A DNA stretch of 64,000 nt from Halichondria panicea. Taxonomy: Eukaryota > Porifera > Demospongiae > Suberitida > Halichondriidae. A program made the position numbers and the translations under genes. Shown here one piece after another: positions 46,341 to 61,224 of the stretch; within the stretch, counting starts at the first letter, position 1; each line of letters begins with the position of its first letter. The stretch is taken from NCBI RefSeq assembly GCF_963675165.1, contig NC_087377.1, positions 17,030,518 to 17,094,517 of the forward strand. Reading direction: 5' to 3'. The notes under the pieces are model-generated. The model worked only from the letters and a program-made list of their open reading frames with translations. It did no database searches and was not told where the DNA came from.

Positions 46341-49300
46341 GTTTTTACAGTTGACGAAAATCACCAGAAGATCAACGATGATTTAACAGTTTTCCTAGAC
46401 GAGCTACTAGGTAAAGGTGCATTTGGAGCAGTCTTTAAAGGCAGCTACAAGGGCGAGATTTGTGCAGTCAAACTTCTAATTTATGAAGCTGTAGAAATGC
46501 AGACAGGTTTCCCAGTCGGCAAAAGTGAAGAAGCCAGCAAAGCATCTGATCGTGAGTGTGAGTATCTCCAGTCACTCCAGCACCCAAACGTTGTTCTGTA
46601 TTTGTCGACTGCCAAGCACCCCAAATCAGGTGATACAATCCTTGTTGTTGAGCTGATGGATTGTAGTCTGAGATCCTATTTCTCCAGCCTTGATAAAGAG
46701 TCCCTCACTAGCGAATGTGAAATTAGCCTCTCCAAAGACATGGCTTGTGGTCTGGCCTACATTCACAGCAAGCAGATTATCCACCGTGACCTCTGTGGCG
46801 ATAACGTCTTGCTGAAGCTAACACAGCCAGTGCCTGTCGCAAAAATTTCCGACTTTGGCATGTCACGGCTATGTGATTTCTCCGAGCTTAGCCACACCCT
46901 CACAGCCATTGATCACCGTAAGGGGTATCTACCTCTCGAGGCTCCTCAAAGGAATTACGATAATAGCGTCGATGTTTTTTCCCTTGGGGCGATTATGGTA
47001 CAGATTGTTTGCAAGCTGAAGACGATCAAATCTGTGGAAGATCGATCATTCCATGTTGCCCAGATTCCTCACACACACAGGTTGAGGAAGCTTATCGACA
47101 GTTGCTTGCAAGAAGACATGAGGAGGAGACCATCTGCCAGGGACATCTGTGAGTTAATTAAATAATTAATGTGTTTTACATTATAATAATACCGCAAATA
47201 ATTTGTGAGTCAATTGTATCTTGTACGATTCCGAAATTTTGTTCGGAAAAAGTTCATTATTGAAGATTTAACTTTTACTTTAGATGCTTCACTGACAAGT
47301 GACTCTGACACAGTGGAGGCAACAAAGAGGAAGTCCAAGGACACTCAAGTAAAACATCAAGTATCTGAGAAAGACACTCATTCACAAGCATCTATGACTA
47401 TCGATCGGCTTCAAGCTAAGCAAGTTTGTGGACTAGAAGAAGTGATCACTCCTCAACAAGAACAGTTTGAAGTTCAACCCAGAGAAATTGATCATCTAGT
47501 GAAGTCTCTACAGATACAACCTTGGGAGGACACTCAACCAGATAATAACTTGACTGCAGATGTTGACCTGACAAGTGGCTCGGACACAGTGGAGGCAACA
47601 AAGAGGGAGTCAAAGGACACTCAACCAGTCAAGAAGGTGCGTACATGTAGTGTGATAATGAGATTCCCACAGCAACAATAGTATTGTACCTTAACATGCA
47701 TGGATGCTGTCTCATGTGTTAAGCCGTAACTACACATCCGTTTGAGTGTGCTTATAATTATGTACTTCCTTTAGCAAAAATTGTTTCTTCAGTTCTCGTC
47801 CTGTTGTAGAATTTCGATACGTCAGTGTTTTAATTTTCAAAGATTTCCACCAACGTTCCCCTGTACAGGCATACAGGGAACGGATTGAGCACAAAGATGC
47901 TGTGCTGGTCAGGAGAGACGCCATCATTCAACATCAACATACCAGTAAGAAAGTGCCGTTTGGTCGACAGGTTATGATCATTAATTTGTCCTGTGCTTGA
48001 TCATGTTAATTCCCGTGTATAATTCAGTGCCTGTGTAGTTGATACTGTGTAGTTGATGTAATTGTAGCACCAACTCAGACTTAACAGTTTATAATATCTC
48101 CAATGGTTGGTTTTTTATGTCGCTTATAAAGAATACTTTTACTTTTTGGCCCAATATTTTTCTTGAGATGAATTGTCCTCTGTTACAGTAATAGAAGATG
48201 TGTGTAAGAAGACTGGAGTGAGGGACCAACAACTAGATCAAGAAATCCCTGAGAGTGACATCATTCTAATCGCGGTGAAATTTCCTCACCTGCTGAACGT
48301 GCACAAGGTAGGCAGTACTCTAAATCTTGTATCTACTTATCCTCCTGACATTTTGGCAAGGGGAGCAAATGGTGCACTATAGCCTCCTTCACAAGGCCTC
48401 AAAAAGGAGGCCTGCTACTGACTGTTTGCACATGCGCAAAATAATTGGATAATTTCTCCGCTCCATTCAGACGATTGTCATATCCACACTGTTGCAAGCT
48501 GTGAGTTCTTTGTTAACATAGCAGGCTAAGGGTAGCTATTAGAATGCTATCACAGGAGCTAGAAGCCTTCACAATCACACTTCTATCCACTTTCTTCAAT
48601 CCACTTCCGTTTGTTGTGACGTCATTGTTTTACTGAGCATTATACGATAATATCCGGAGTCCTCAGTTTCTAGGGATTATGTGGCGCATGCGCAAACAGT
48701 CGAGGAAGAGCGGCCTGGGATTAAGGCTAATGGTACACGTGCATGATATTAGGGTGTTGATGACATGTATATTATATCTAGAGGGTTCGACCCCCAGGAA
48801 TTCATTACTATATCTGCCCTGTTAAGAATATTATTCACCAGAAACCCCTCAATTGTATTCCCATTGAGTTTCTTCTAGAATGTATTTCCGAGGGGGTACC
48901 CCCACCAAATGAAACCTTGTTGATTGTTGTTTTTGTACAGGCTTTGAATATTAATGATCTACACCATGTTTATGAGAAACTACATGAAAGTGCCAGCCCT
49001 CACTGGTTCAATCTGGGATTGGCTCTAGGTCTAACTTATCCTGTTCTCACCAATATATCGATAGCGAGCATCATGGAATAATGTATCGTGCTTGCGTGAA
49101 ATGTTGGCCAAGCTCCTGAGTACACAACATGTAACATGGAGTCTCCTGTCAGATGCTCTCAAAAGGCCCACTGTGGATCTCATCAATTTGGCTGATAGCA
49201 TCACAGGTAACTGTTTGTGCATTTTTTTTATTCGCCATTTTTAGTGATTGATATAAACTACCACAAAAATTGTAGGTAACTATTTTTCAGTGTGCATTTT

Positions 49301-49637
49301 TTTATTCGCCTGTGTGTTATTTTTAATAAGACTATCACGAAAATTGTAAATTGTCATTTTATTGATTTCTTTATTTCTTCATGCAGTGAATCAATCCACA
49401 ACTCCTAACCTGCTCAATCGACTCAACCTCACCCCAGCCGACCTCGGTGATGTAACTGATGTCGCACGTCGTTATGGCAATCAAGCTGGAGTGGCTCATG
49501 CATTGAGAGCGTGGCAAAGAGTGAATCCTTCCAGAGCTACCTTCAGGGCCTTGGTGGAAATTGCCATAGGACTGAGAAGAGGAGACACTGCTACAGACAT
49601 TTGTAGATTCATTGTAGACAATACGGACCGAAACTGA
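45843..49637 (+). CDS. Gene D: death - kinase - death - death (one frame break)
   Basis: Exons 45843-46167, 46351-47148, 47284-47636, 47869-47944, 48189-48307, 48941-49206, 49387-49637. They splice in frame except for one extra base in 48941-49206. Order: N-terminal death-like domain, kinase (GKGAFGAVF, AVK, HRDLCGDN, DFGMSRL; three residues shorter in the activation segment than gene E), a linker with the unit SDTVEATKR present twice, then two more death folds. The second fold reads WFNLGLALGLTYPVLTNI in one frame and SCLREMLAKLLSTQHVTW in the next; the break lies at about 49050-49085. The third (49387-49637) reads LLNRLNLTPADLGD...TFRALVEIA. No Kelch. The start is chosen at MSDYL by comparison with the other copies, although the frame is open upstream to 45792. 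Either a recent lesion or an error in this copy. Confidence 0.7.
46263..46338. repeat. (CA)n microsatellite in intron of gene D
   Basis: Two CA runs split by one GTGA; gene E has a shorter version at 61645-61675. It lies just before the acceptor of the kinase exon (46349-46350). Confidence 0.85.
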
Positions 49638-50054
49638 AACTGATAAATAATGAACTGATCTTTACTTTGATGTTGTTTGTGTCTCTGTAATTATAATGTG
49701 TGAGCTTTTTATTGATGCTGTTTTTTTCATACATTGTTGTGGTAGTCTGTGAAAAGTTGAACTGAGCATGCGCAGTATATACACGTACTTAGCAACACCC
49801 ACACAATCAACTGGAGTTCAACACCCACACAATCAACTGGAGTTCAAAGGTCAATGCTTGTTTCAATATTACTGATACACCTTCAAATCTAATAACAGAA
49901 CTGAACACATGGACGGACAGCAAGTTGTCTTTAATATGCACACACCATAATTCTGGGCTCCTGGAGAGAGTTTTGGACAAGGCCTTGAGAAAAGATAGGT
50001 GAAAGCAACTCCTTCATTATAGCACAATAAAAAAAAAAAAAAAAAAAAAAAACT

Positions 50055-53000
50055 ATGTTGTGTGTGCGTTTGTTCAATGCCCGTATGTATAGTAATGATC
50101 GTGCAGGCTTCCAGTGGTGGACATTGAGGTACCTACATACATACGAGCTACCATTACCAGAGGGTGTGGGTGAGGAGATACTTCACCAAGACAACCTGAG
50201 CCTCCGTCAGATTGAGGAGACGTGGAGAGAACCACTACTCGAGAGTGAGCCCACTAATCAGTCACATCTTAATTAAAGACAGTCGTGTTCATTTGACCTA
50301 AGTTATGGAGAGTGACCTTCATAGTGACCTCTGGGAGTGGATAGCGGACCATCTAGCAGCCGATTGGACGACTGTCACTCAACTCAGGATGGAGGAGAGT
50401 AAGAGAGATCCATCAGAGGAACCATTTCGCTCCCTCTACACCGCCAGGGTAGTCTCGAATACCCGCCTCAACCTAAAAGCTTGAGGCGGGTATTCGAGAC
50501 TACCGCCAGGGAGTTGCTGTCAGGTGATGATAGTTGTCTTAATTGTAGTAGCTCAGTTTAGGGCTCTTTATTAAACAGTGCTCCTTTTATATAGCTTTCC
50601 AAAAGTGGTTGAAATTAGATCATTGTAACAAGTTATGGGCGTCTGAAGATGCTACACTAGACAATGGTTCCATGCGTTAAATATCTGTTAGGGCTCTTTC
50701 ATGTACAAGCTCCTTCACTAATTGCTTTGCTTAGTACACAAGTATGAAGGCCTGCCTACACTGTACCTATACATGTATTGATTAATCCACTTTAATTGAG
50801 ACTCTTGTTTTCCCACTGCAGGTATGAGGGCTAAACTGGATGCCTGTCCTCTCAAAGAGCTCGAGGATTTTATTATTTTCTCGTGTTTTGTTGGACTGGA
50901 AATGGTCCTACCCCCCACATAGTATCACATGTTGAGCAGTAACGAGGTGGACACGTACGGTAGTAACGAGCACCACTTCAGTCTGGCCCACAAGACTTCC
51001 CTCCATGGCCGCCTGCCCATCATACAGTTCCTAGTGGAGAGTGGACTGCCCTCCTCCGCACTGCAGATACCAGATGACTCATTCACCACACCCGCCATGC
51101 TCGCTATACAGGTACAGGGAACACTTACTAATAGGCAGTTACTGGTTGCCCGTTTGACACTGACATTTCTGTATATCATCAAAAATCTCGAAATGTTTAG
51201 TTTGGGCAGTCTGTGAAAAATTAATGCCTTGAAAATAACCCGCTATCATAAAATTAATTGTGTTTGAAAATTGAGAATATTATTTTGCAATTTTACATTC
51301 AGTCTCCTAATAATTGACTACTATTGCCCCCTCCACTAGGGTGGTTCAGTGGAGTGTCTCCAATGGCTAGTGGAGGAGGCTAAGATCCCCTTCCAAGTGA
51401 GGGACACTGAGGGAGAGACTCTCATGCATCACGCTGCGTTATAGGGGTGGGCGGATGTGTGAGTGGGTGGGTGGATGTGTGCTGTTAGTGTAATAAGTGC
51501 TTGCTCAAGTCTAAAATGTGTGTATCGCATTAGCTACTGTAGCAACGATAACTGAAAATAATGCTGTCATATTGTTGGTTTTTAGATATTTAGTTTCTAA
51601 GTCTAGCTGTATCACTCCCCTACCCCACACCATAGATTGAAAAGGAAGGGGATTGGAAACGACCAGGCCGCCCTGTGTAAACTGGTGAAACACTCCGCGT
51701 TATGATTTCGCGCTCGCGAATATTTACCGTACTCAGGTTGTATTTCAACTGTTTCTAGCTATCCTATCCACTAGCAATCACTCAGGAGCTGGGAGGTACT
51801 CTAGAGAAGTAAGTTTACACCACTGACAAGCTCTAAGTCCCTTGTCTTTACTTCGTTTTTACTTTTTGCTTGAAATACTCCATGTCAACTTTTCTCTTTC
51901 CCTGCTGTGAAGCCGAAACAGCAAAGGACATTGCTTGACTTGGTTATTATGTATCTAAGTGCTATATAGGATGGTTTCATGCCATGGATAAGCTGTACTG
52001 TTCATAAACGTTTGCAGTATAGCCCTTCAAACTGCTTTAGTATACTTTTAGAGACACCACGGGCCTTGACCTCCCACGACTTCATAGTAAGAGCTATTCC
52101 TTCTTGTATAGCATTTATTTGTTTAGTGATAGTGGCCGCGTTGCTTAGTCTACCTTTTAGAGCTAGATTCTCTTTACTTTTTAGAATAATCAACATTAAA
52201 AGTGATCAATTTCACCATTTCTATGTACAACACATTGTATGGCAGCAAGACAGGTAATGAGCATGCTGACTATAAATTTAATCCTTTGTAGTTTTAGCCA
52301 CACCCTATAACGCGGAGTGTTTCACGCAAACATTTTCGTTTCCAATCCCCTTCCTTTTCAATCTATGCCCACACACACCACACACACACCACCCACACAT
52401 CCACACACACACCACCCACACACAGCTGCTCATGGACTTTGGCTACAGCATGGTCCACACGGACAGGGAGAACCAGAAGCCGGTGGATTGGGCCGATGCT
52501 ATGGGTCAGAATATCTGTGTCCGCTATCTCATGATGTACGAGACTTGTTGGGCACTCTCCGGAGAACTGACACACATGGCCGAGCAGCTCGCTATGTAAG
52601 TGGAGGGCCTTTAATTAAGGATTGTGTAGTGTGTGTGTATGGTGGTGGTGTGCAAGTCTGTATGAGAGTGTGTCACTGGGAGAATTGCTACTGCTAGTGT
52701 CTACCGTATAGCCGGTAATTTTCGGGATTGAGCAATATTTAGTCACTTTGTGGATAGTATGTTCGTAGTTGCTGCTTTCACTGCAGGTAAAGGTAGTCAA
52801 GGTCGCTTCATTCGTGCGTAAAATATTCGTGGTCCAGCTATAGTGTTCAACCACGAAAACCACGAATATTTTGCCCCACGAAAATTTCCTGCTATACGGT
52901 ATTAGATATTTAATTGTTGATAACCTAACTACACCACTCAATTGTCTGCACTGTTACTGTAATAAGCCCCTCCCCCTTGCCACACCCACCCACCCCCTCA

Positions 53001-55515
53001 GTGTACAGAAGGAGAATGGACAGCTACGAGATGCATTCTCCAGTCTAGAGAAAGAGCATGAATCTGCCATTACTAAACTGCTGACTAGTCACGAGGAGAG
53101 ACTGACTAAGATGAGGGAACATCACGTCGACCTCATGGGCATCAATACTGCACATGAACCAGGACACTCCGCCCACTGGAGGGGGAGGGGCTACTGCACC
53201 ATCAGCCAATAAGAAGTAAGTGCAATCACTCTGTAATGATTAGTCTACACACGTAATTATTTCCTTGTGTTCGTATATATAACCGTGGGTGTGTCTCAGA
53301 AATTATTTTGTGCCCAAAGTTAGTAATTATCCGTGGTCCATTTGACCCAATTTATCAAACAAAAGCACTCTTGTATTACCGTATATGCTCGATCAGAGGC
53401 CGCTCTGGTATAAAGGATGCACTCAAATAGTAGCCTCCCTTGCTAGCAAAATGAACATTTAGTAGCCGCTCTCAAATAGTAGCCTCAGTGAACTTTGACT
53501 CTAGCATTTCTGCACGTGGCAGCCAAAAAAAATTATTACTAGCAGCTAGCTACATGTACGTAGCTATGAGTAGCAGCTTGTTAGTGCTTCACAAAGACTT
53601 TCTCATGACAGAGTTCAAGTTTATAAACAACAATTTAATGACAAACTAAATTTTTTGGAGCTAATAAACGCCGCTCTTGAACAGTACGTGTCCTCTCTTG
53701 AATTGTAGCCTCCTCTTCCAGCAAAATGAAACATTTAGTAACCGCGGCTCCTGATCAAGCATATATGGTAATTGTCGTTTTCTGTAGCTCTCTTTATATC
53801 CTATCAAATGATGCCAAAAGTGAATTATCAACCCCCTCCCCCCAGCAGGGGTCAGGTACATGTGCGGAAGGCGCCCCCTGAACCACCCACTACCCCTCAA
53901 CGATCCTCCAATCGTCCCCCTGTACCCCCGGATCCTGCCGCTAAGAAGAGGTCGCGAGGGTCAAAGGACAGAGGTCATGAGGCGGCAGATAAAGGGGAGG
54001 ACCATAATACCATTGACTATCGAACAGCCACCCACCAAGAAGTGTTAGAGTGAGTGAATAGTATAAATTAATGTGCAGGTATGTACTACATGTACATGTC
54101 CCCCGTTTAATCAATTGGTTAGTGGACTCGTTCAGTCGCCATAACTTGAATTCCGTGGATCCAATTTTATGATTCTCCCAGAAAGCTTAGAAAAAGACCT
54201 TTCAAATGGTACCAGATATTTGGGAGATGACAGATTTAGCACGATACCATGTAATAATAGCCCATGGTTCAAAGTTGAATTATGGCCACATCTGGATTGA
54301 AATACATCATTTCTTTCTGAAAATCATCAAATTTTTGAAATTGGGGTCACGGTACTAAAGTTATGGCTGCTGAAAGATGTTCAACTACTGTAACATGTCC
54401 GTGCTTGAATTATAACTAGTGTACCTATACACACACTATGACTACACCCCCCCCCCCCACACACACACACTATGACTGCACCCCCCCCCCACACACACAC
54501 ACACACACACTATGACTGCACCCCCCCCCACACACACACACACTATGATTGCACCCCCCCCCCACACACACACACTATGACTGCACCCCCCCCCCCACAC
54601 ACACACACACACACACTATGACTGCACCCCCCCACACACACCCTCCCATCACACACACCCACACACCCACACACACACAGGAAGCAGATGACGTGAGTAG
54701 CTCAGCGTATGAATGCTAATGGAGAGGCTCGTAAACGTGGTGGTGGTATGACCGGAACCTTCTCCCCCCTCACTCCTATCATACAGCACCTCTACAGCAA
54801 GTCACATGAGGTGAGAGACACTGTACATGTGTGTAGCTTGTGTGCAATACAGTAGAGTTACGTACGCACTGTATCATACCTGTTTGGTAGTGGCCATGCA
54901 CCAGGCAGAGGTTTGGGGGCTCATTAACCTGGCTGTATTATAGTGGGACACATGCTATGGAGACTTTGGGGTCCATGGCTGTATTATAGAGGCTGCATGT
55001 ACTTGTAGGGTATAGACAGGTTTCAATGTAGCCAACAGTATAGACTTTAGTATAGCCACCTACATTGTTTGATTTCTGTGCCCAGGCTGATAGCAAGAGT
55101 GAGAGGTCCTCCAGGAGCCAGAGACACACAAAGTGAGTTATCCCTACACTTACTGGGAGACCACTCGGCCATTGCATACACTTGCTAGTGTCACTGTGTA
55201 TTACCAATCGTGTGTGTGTACACTGTAGCAGTCACTTTAGTTGCAGCATTATTTCTCTTCTTTATAAATTATCCCCACCCACACACGCCCACGCACTGTA
55301 GAGACGCTAGGAGATCGGCTCCGAAAGTCAAGTTCTCTAAAACTATTACCGAGTTTCCAGACTACAGTCGCTATGACAACCCGACAGAGATGAAATCAGT
55401 ATCAAGCCCAGGTCAAAGTCCGTCCCATAGTCACCATGGCAAGTTGGTTGGGGACTCGCTGAGGGTCAAAGGTGAAAGCTCGGAACACAATTCTAGGAAA
55501 TCATCAGAAAAATAA
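50055..55515 (+). CDS. Ankyrin-repeat / coiled-coil protein (synphilin-1-like)
   Basis: Multi-exon gene; supported pieces: 50055 or 50107-50244 (FQWWTLRYLHTYELPLPEG), 50303-50523 (interrupted by a MITE), from 50823, 50923-51111 (ankyrin, ending TTPAMLAIQ), from 51342 (GGSVECLQWLVEEAK), 52426-52595 (MDFGYSMVHTDRENQKPVDW, then RYLMMYETCWALSGEL), 53002 onward (coiled coil QLRDAFSSLEKEHESA), about 53780-54049 (Pro-rich), 54747-54810, 55086-55132 and 55302-55515. The ankyrin pair followed by a C-x-RYL-x3-ETC segment and a coiled coil resembles synphilin-1 (from memory). Problems: a stop (TTATAG) right after HHAA at about 51440 with no good donor, and a frame change near 53140-53210. It may be partly degraded, or my exon borders may be wrong there. 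Confidence 0.45.
50450..50502. mobile_element. 53-bp palindromic MITE inserted in a coding exon
   Basis: Perfect 22-bp arms starting TAGTCTCGAATACCCGCCTC around a 9-nt loop. The target CCGCCAGGG is duplicated exactly on both sides (50441-50449, 50503-50511). Read through, it brings a TGA in the host frame; without it the exon reads LYTARELLS and ends at a donor (CAG|GTGATG, 50524). Confidence 0.9.
51631..52367. mobile_element. Long-TIR element (about 737 bp)
   Basis: 51631-51703 and 52307-52367 are inverted: CATAGATTGAAAAGGAAGGG ... GTGAAACACTCCGCGTTAT on the left and the complement on the right, with a small insertion in the left arm. It lies in an intron of the ankyrin gene. A lone end-like piece (GAGGAAGGGATTGGAAACG) recurs at 55555. 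No transposase seen, although the candidate splice acceptors at about 51760-51775 lie inside it. Confidence 0.7.
52704..52899. mobile_element. 196-bp TIR MITE flanked by TA
   Basis: Ends CCGTATAGCCGGTAATTTTC and the inverted GAAAATTTCCTGCTATACGG, with TA on both sides. The interior contains AATATTCGTGG in both orientations. Intronic in the ankyrin gene. Confidence 0.75.
53379..53768. mobile_element. TIR MITE, second copy of the 11584-11965 family
   Basis: Same ends and same internal GTAGCCTCC words, flanked by TA. It ends 20 bp before a candidate acceptor (TTCTGTAG) of the Pro-rich exon of the ankyrin gene. Confidence 0.75.
54429..54680. repeat. C-run / (CA)n minisatellite
   Basis: About six units of CTATGACTGCACCCCCCCCC followed by a CA run, with varying C and CA lengths, inside an intron of the ankyrin gene and running up to an acceptor (CACACAG at about 54680). 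Confidence 0.85.
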
Positions 55516-56349
55516 TAGCACAAACTTATTGCATTGTTTTTATCATAGATAGTAGAGGAAGGGATTGGAAACGGGATCACGTGAGCTTATACTTGCAACG
55601 TGAGGCCTCTGGGACTGTGCGCGTTGCAACCAATAGAAACCTTGAGGTGTGATTTTACTGGTTTTGAGGTCAAGAGAAGCTTTTGAAAAGAAACAAATGA
55701 GAGGATACAAGGTAAGTAAATGTATAAATAGCCCTAAAATTTGTCTTGAGGCATGGCTAGGTACAAAATAAAACATTATTACTAGCTAGAAGTCATGTTC
55801 ACTCTGGTAGCACACAAAATTTGAAGATTTTACAACACTTAGCTTTTTCTTTTTTTTTGTGGGGTAAGAACTGACATATGAATTGCATCTATTGTAAATG
55901 AATGGTCACAGTAGTAGTATATGATGGTATTTTATTGCTTCAGCTGTATATTGGAAGTGGGGATAGCATACTTCTTGAGTTATTGGCCGATATGTTGATT
56001 TCCACTAGCCATCTTTGCGGGGTAGTATCTCCATAACTAAGCTGAGTTTATATTAGAGACTCGCCAATATTAAAGATCAATGTCCATATTATTGCTTCCA
56101 ATCCATTAGATTTTGAAAATCACTATTCATGCTCTGATTTTGTCACCGCAGTGTCGATGTGTGGCAAGAACTTGGACTGAGAAATCACTGGAAGAACATT
56201 GATAGATAATTCATGTATAATTATGTTTAGACCATGCTTATACCTTTTATTGATTGTTCATTGTTGTCTATGCATGATCATAAGCTTTTAGTTTAGCATA
56301 AACTGCCATTAGTGCACAAAAAGTTTATTGCAAGCTCAGCACTTTACCA
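55516..56349. other. Intergenic, no gene seen
   Basis: Non-coding. It includes the lone transposon end at about 55555 and otherwise AT-rich sequence without supported exons. Confidence 0.4.
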
Positions 56350-56435
56350 ATATTCAAACTGTGGAGTGCTAATTAGTTATTTTGTTAATTGTAATTGTGC
56401 GATGAGTTTATAACTGATATTGATATTTTTTATCG
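56350..56435 (+). pseudogene. Remnant of a fourth Kelch-gene 3' end
   Basis: ATTCAAACTG followed by AGTGCTAATTAGTTATTTTG and GCGATGAGTTTATAAC matches the final codons and 3' UTR of gene 2 (41715-41825), with part of the last codons deleted. It is then joined directly to block R at 56436, skipping the last two exons of the convergent gene. It records a lost Kelch gene. Confidence 0.7.
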
Positions 56436-56790
56436 TAGCCAGGATAAACAACACATGGACACATTCAAACTGGTAGTGTGATGAAGGGTCTGGTACACGT
56501 ACTGTACAATGTCATGTACAAATATTGTGAGCTAGTGTTCTCAATTGACACACGTTTCCCTGTACACACCTAAACTGCATACATTGAAGTATACCTTGTA
56601 TACAAGTGCATGTACATACAGACTAGTAAGCATGCTAGGTTCCCATTCTGTGTACTGTACATTCAATAGTACACAGTCAACTCATTGCACTGCATAACTA
56701 CACATTATACACACGTACCTTGTTCTTGATGAAGGTTCTTCTCAAAGCCAGCTAATGGTTAGCTCATGGCACAAGCAGTCGATTACCAGG
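56436..56790 (-). repeat. Block R, copy 4 of 4
   Basis: Same block as at 12210, 33614 and 42379. Here it begins exactly at the deletion joint with the Kelch 3' remnant. Confidence 0.75.
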
Positions 56791-57037
56791 CCAATTTTCG
56801 AGGAAGTGCGGCTTGAGATGGAGGCTAGGCTGCACATAATTATAATGGCTATGTTCACAATATTTTTTTTTCTAAATTTATTATGCTCGGGTTCAATAAC
56901 ACAAATATCATGTATAAAAACTATGTATACATAATAATACTGACAATGTAGCTATAGTAAGTGAAGGAGAGATTACTAAAAAACACACGTTAAAACTAGA
57001 ACAGTATAAACAGTCCACAATTATAATATACTGTACA

Positions 57038-60292
<3,255 letters not shown>

Positions 60293-60756
60293 CTGTATTA
60301 AAACAGTTTTTAAGTGTTTGCTTTTATGTTACTTGGTGTGAACTCTGTGTGGGTACATACCTGGTATCATGCACAAGACCAAAGTTAGGGTCCACATTAT
60401 AACCAACTACACATTATACACAAGTACCGTACTTGTTCAATTTAAGGCGACCCTCCAAATATGCGACACCCTCGATCTTAGGTAATATTCTGACCTCTAA
60501 AAGTAGCAACTGCTGCGTGTGACAATTATATTTTTATGTCGCGTCCTAAATAGAGGTCAAACCACAGCCTCGATTCCAGGCCGCTAGAAATAATATAATT
60601 TTAAGCAGCCTGTAATCGAGGATAGTAGAGTAACCTCCAATTAGATGCGACCCTCTAAATATGCGACCCTCTATATATGCGACACCAGGAATTTTTCTAA
60701 ATCTCCAAAAAGAAATGACCTCTCGTTTTGTAATTATTTACGAATAAGTACATTAC

Positions 60757-60803
60757 CTTGTTCTTGATGAAGGTTCCTCAGTAGTCCCTGTCCATGGACT
60801 CAT
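60757..60803 (-). other. Candidate 5' exon on the minus strand
   Basis: ATG at 60803 reads MSPWTGTTEEPSSRT and reaches a donor (AACAAG|GTAATG). Conserved at 38345-38396 and 45430-45455. Its phase fits the exon TLTQDEED of the convergent gene better than the first USF exon, and a look-alike exon end (AACCTTCATCAAGAACAAG) also lies beside block R. It may therefore start a gene that spans the USF copy. Confidence 0.35.
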
Positions 60804-60919
60804 GTCTTCAGCCTCCACCAATACAGACAAATAGTTTGACCACTTGCTCAGAGCTTCAAAATTGACAGCATAATTTCTTCTTCTCTCTAGCTAGCTATGG
60901 AAGTGCAGTGAAAGCCAGC

Positions 60920-61224
60920 CACGTGGTTTAGCAATGTTATCGCACGTGACAGCTATTGTTTATTGCAGAGAAAGAGGGCGGGTCTCGTTGTAGCTGAGCT
61001 AACTGTTGTCCTGTACTTCTGTATCGTGCCTGGTATCAAGCTGTGAAGATACTGTAGCTCTGGATTATTATCAGTAAGTGCAGACAGCACTGTTTTATTT
61101 TCTGCATATAGATCTACGGTATTTATGGTTTTGATGATATAATTTGCACACACCAAATATTTATACATAATTACATGTACCTTCATAATCATTGTTTATC
61201 TTATTCCACACTCTACAGAGATAG
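60920..61224. promoter_or_regulatory. Bidirectional promoter, copy 3 (two E-boxes)
   Basis: CACGTG at 60920-60925 and 60943-60948 (CACGTGAC) between USF copy 3 and gene E. The gene E non-coding exon ends at 61073 (ATCA|GTAAGT); the intron ends at 61218, six bases before the ATG. Because the intact USF gene is transcribed away from these sites, feedback control by USF is plausible (inference). Confidence 0.6.

Noticed and set aside
46191-46400. N-terminal extension of the gene D kinase with a His-Thr run
   Set aside because: This is the CA-repeat intron read through; the splice acceptor at 46349-46350 and comparison with the other copies define the exon.
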